Assembly (NCBI GenBank): GCA_003476595.1
Contig: DMTU01000215.1
Coordinates: 1,335 to 7,856, forward strand
From: Acidimicrobiaceae bacterium
GTDB lineage: Bacteria; Actinomycetota; Acidimicrobiia; Acidimicrobiales; Salinilacustritrichaceae
Direction: 5' to 3'
DNA: 6,522 nucleotides
Position 1 is the first letter of the stretch. The number at the start of each line of letters is the position of its first letter. This document shows positions 6,408 to 6,522 of this stretch, piece by piece. Position numbers and translations under genes: made by a program. The notes under the pieces are model-generated. The model had not been told where the DNA came from, ran no database searches, and saw only the letters and a list, made by a program, of their open reading frames with translations.

Positions 6408-6522
6408 ATGGACGATCAGACTGCTCCCGCCGACGGCTACGACGAGATCACCTACGAGGTCGACGGCGCCGTGGCCACCATCACCCTCGACCGGCCCGAC
6501 CGCCTCAACGCCTTCACCGGCC
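6408..6522 (+). CDS. Enoyl-CoA hydratase/isomerase (crotonase) family protein, N-terminal part (3' end outside window)
   Basis: The first 38 codons are visible. After a short variable leader (MDDQTAPADGYDE) comes ITYEVDGAVATITLDRPDRL followed by NAFTG. This is the typical first beta strands and turn of the crotonase fold (V-A-x-I-T-L-(D/N)-R-P-x-x-x-N-A). Members act on acyl-CoA thioesters, for example hydrating enoyl-CoA in fatty-acid beta-oxidation. Catalytic Glu residues and the oxyanion-hole segments lie beyond the window, so the reaction cannot be assigned. ATG at 6408 is chosen over the out-of-frame ATG at 6400. No strong Shine-Dalgarno precedes it. The 232-base gap and the hairpin before it suggest a transcription unit separate from the exporter operon. 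Confidence 0.85.
   Translation, partial: MDDQTAPADGYDEITYEVDGAVATITLDRPDRLNAFTG

Noticed and set aside
6269..6522. A small open frame from ATG at 6269 running out of the window.
   Set aside because: Its codon use lacks the G/C third-position bias of the neighbours, it has no ribosome-binding site, and it overlaps the crotonase start in another frame.

Overview
The window comes from a very GC-rich genome with strong G/C preference at third codon positions. Actinobacterial traits include the ftsE-ftsX pair, a leaderless-looking promoter directly against a start codon, and a heterodimeric ABC exporter of the type common in actinobacteria. An acidimicrobial or related actinobacterium is a reasonable guess, but nothing here fixes the genus. 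All recognised genes read on the + strand and are packed tightly.

Layout: (1) 1-1106 holds the 3' end of ftsE and a complete ftsX, the ATPase and permease of the division complex that controls peptidoglycan hydrolases. (2) 1107-1160 is a 54-base gap with a good promoter candidate and a perfect 8+8 bp inverted repeat abutting the next start codon, probably the autoregulatory operator of the MarR regulator. (3) 1161-6175 is a probable four-gene operon: a MarR-family repressor, two half-size ABC exporter subunits, and a TauE/SafE (TSUP) family permease. The first three genes overlap by 4 bases or 1 base, and the fourth starts 10 bases after the third. (4) 6176-6407 is non-coding and begins with a GC-rich hairpin lacking a T-tract. 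(5) 6408-6522 is the 5' end of an enoyl-CoA hydratase/isomerase (crotonase) gene that runs off the window.

How it works together: the MarR protein probably sits on the repeat that covers its own -10 region and transcription start, shutting off the whole operon until a ligand releases it. The two ABC subunits look like an obligate heterodimer. The first has Asp in place of the catalytic Glu and Asp in place of the Q-loop Gln. The second has a non-canonical LSSGE signature but an intact catalytic Glu. These changes fall together in one of the two composite ATP sites, giving one degenerate and one consensus site. Such MarR-controlled heterodimers usually export drugs, lipids or other hydrophobic compounds; the substrate here cannot be read from sequence. 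The TSUP permease at the operon end suggests a second export or anion-uptake activity under the same control.

I found no mobile element, CRISPR array, tRNA or rRNA, and no clear sign of a wholly new system. The most informative unusual features are the operator/leaderless promoter, the asymmetric ATP sites and the TSUP gene in the operon.
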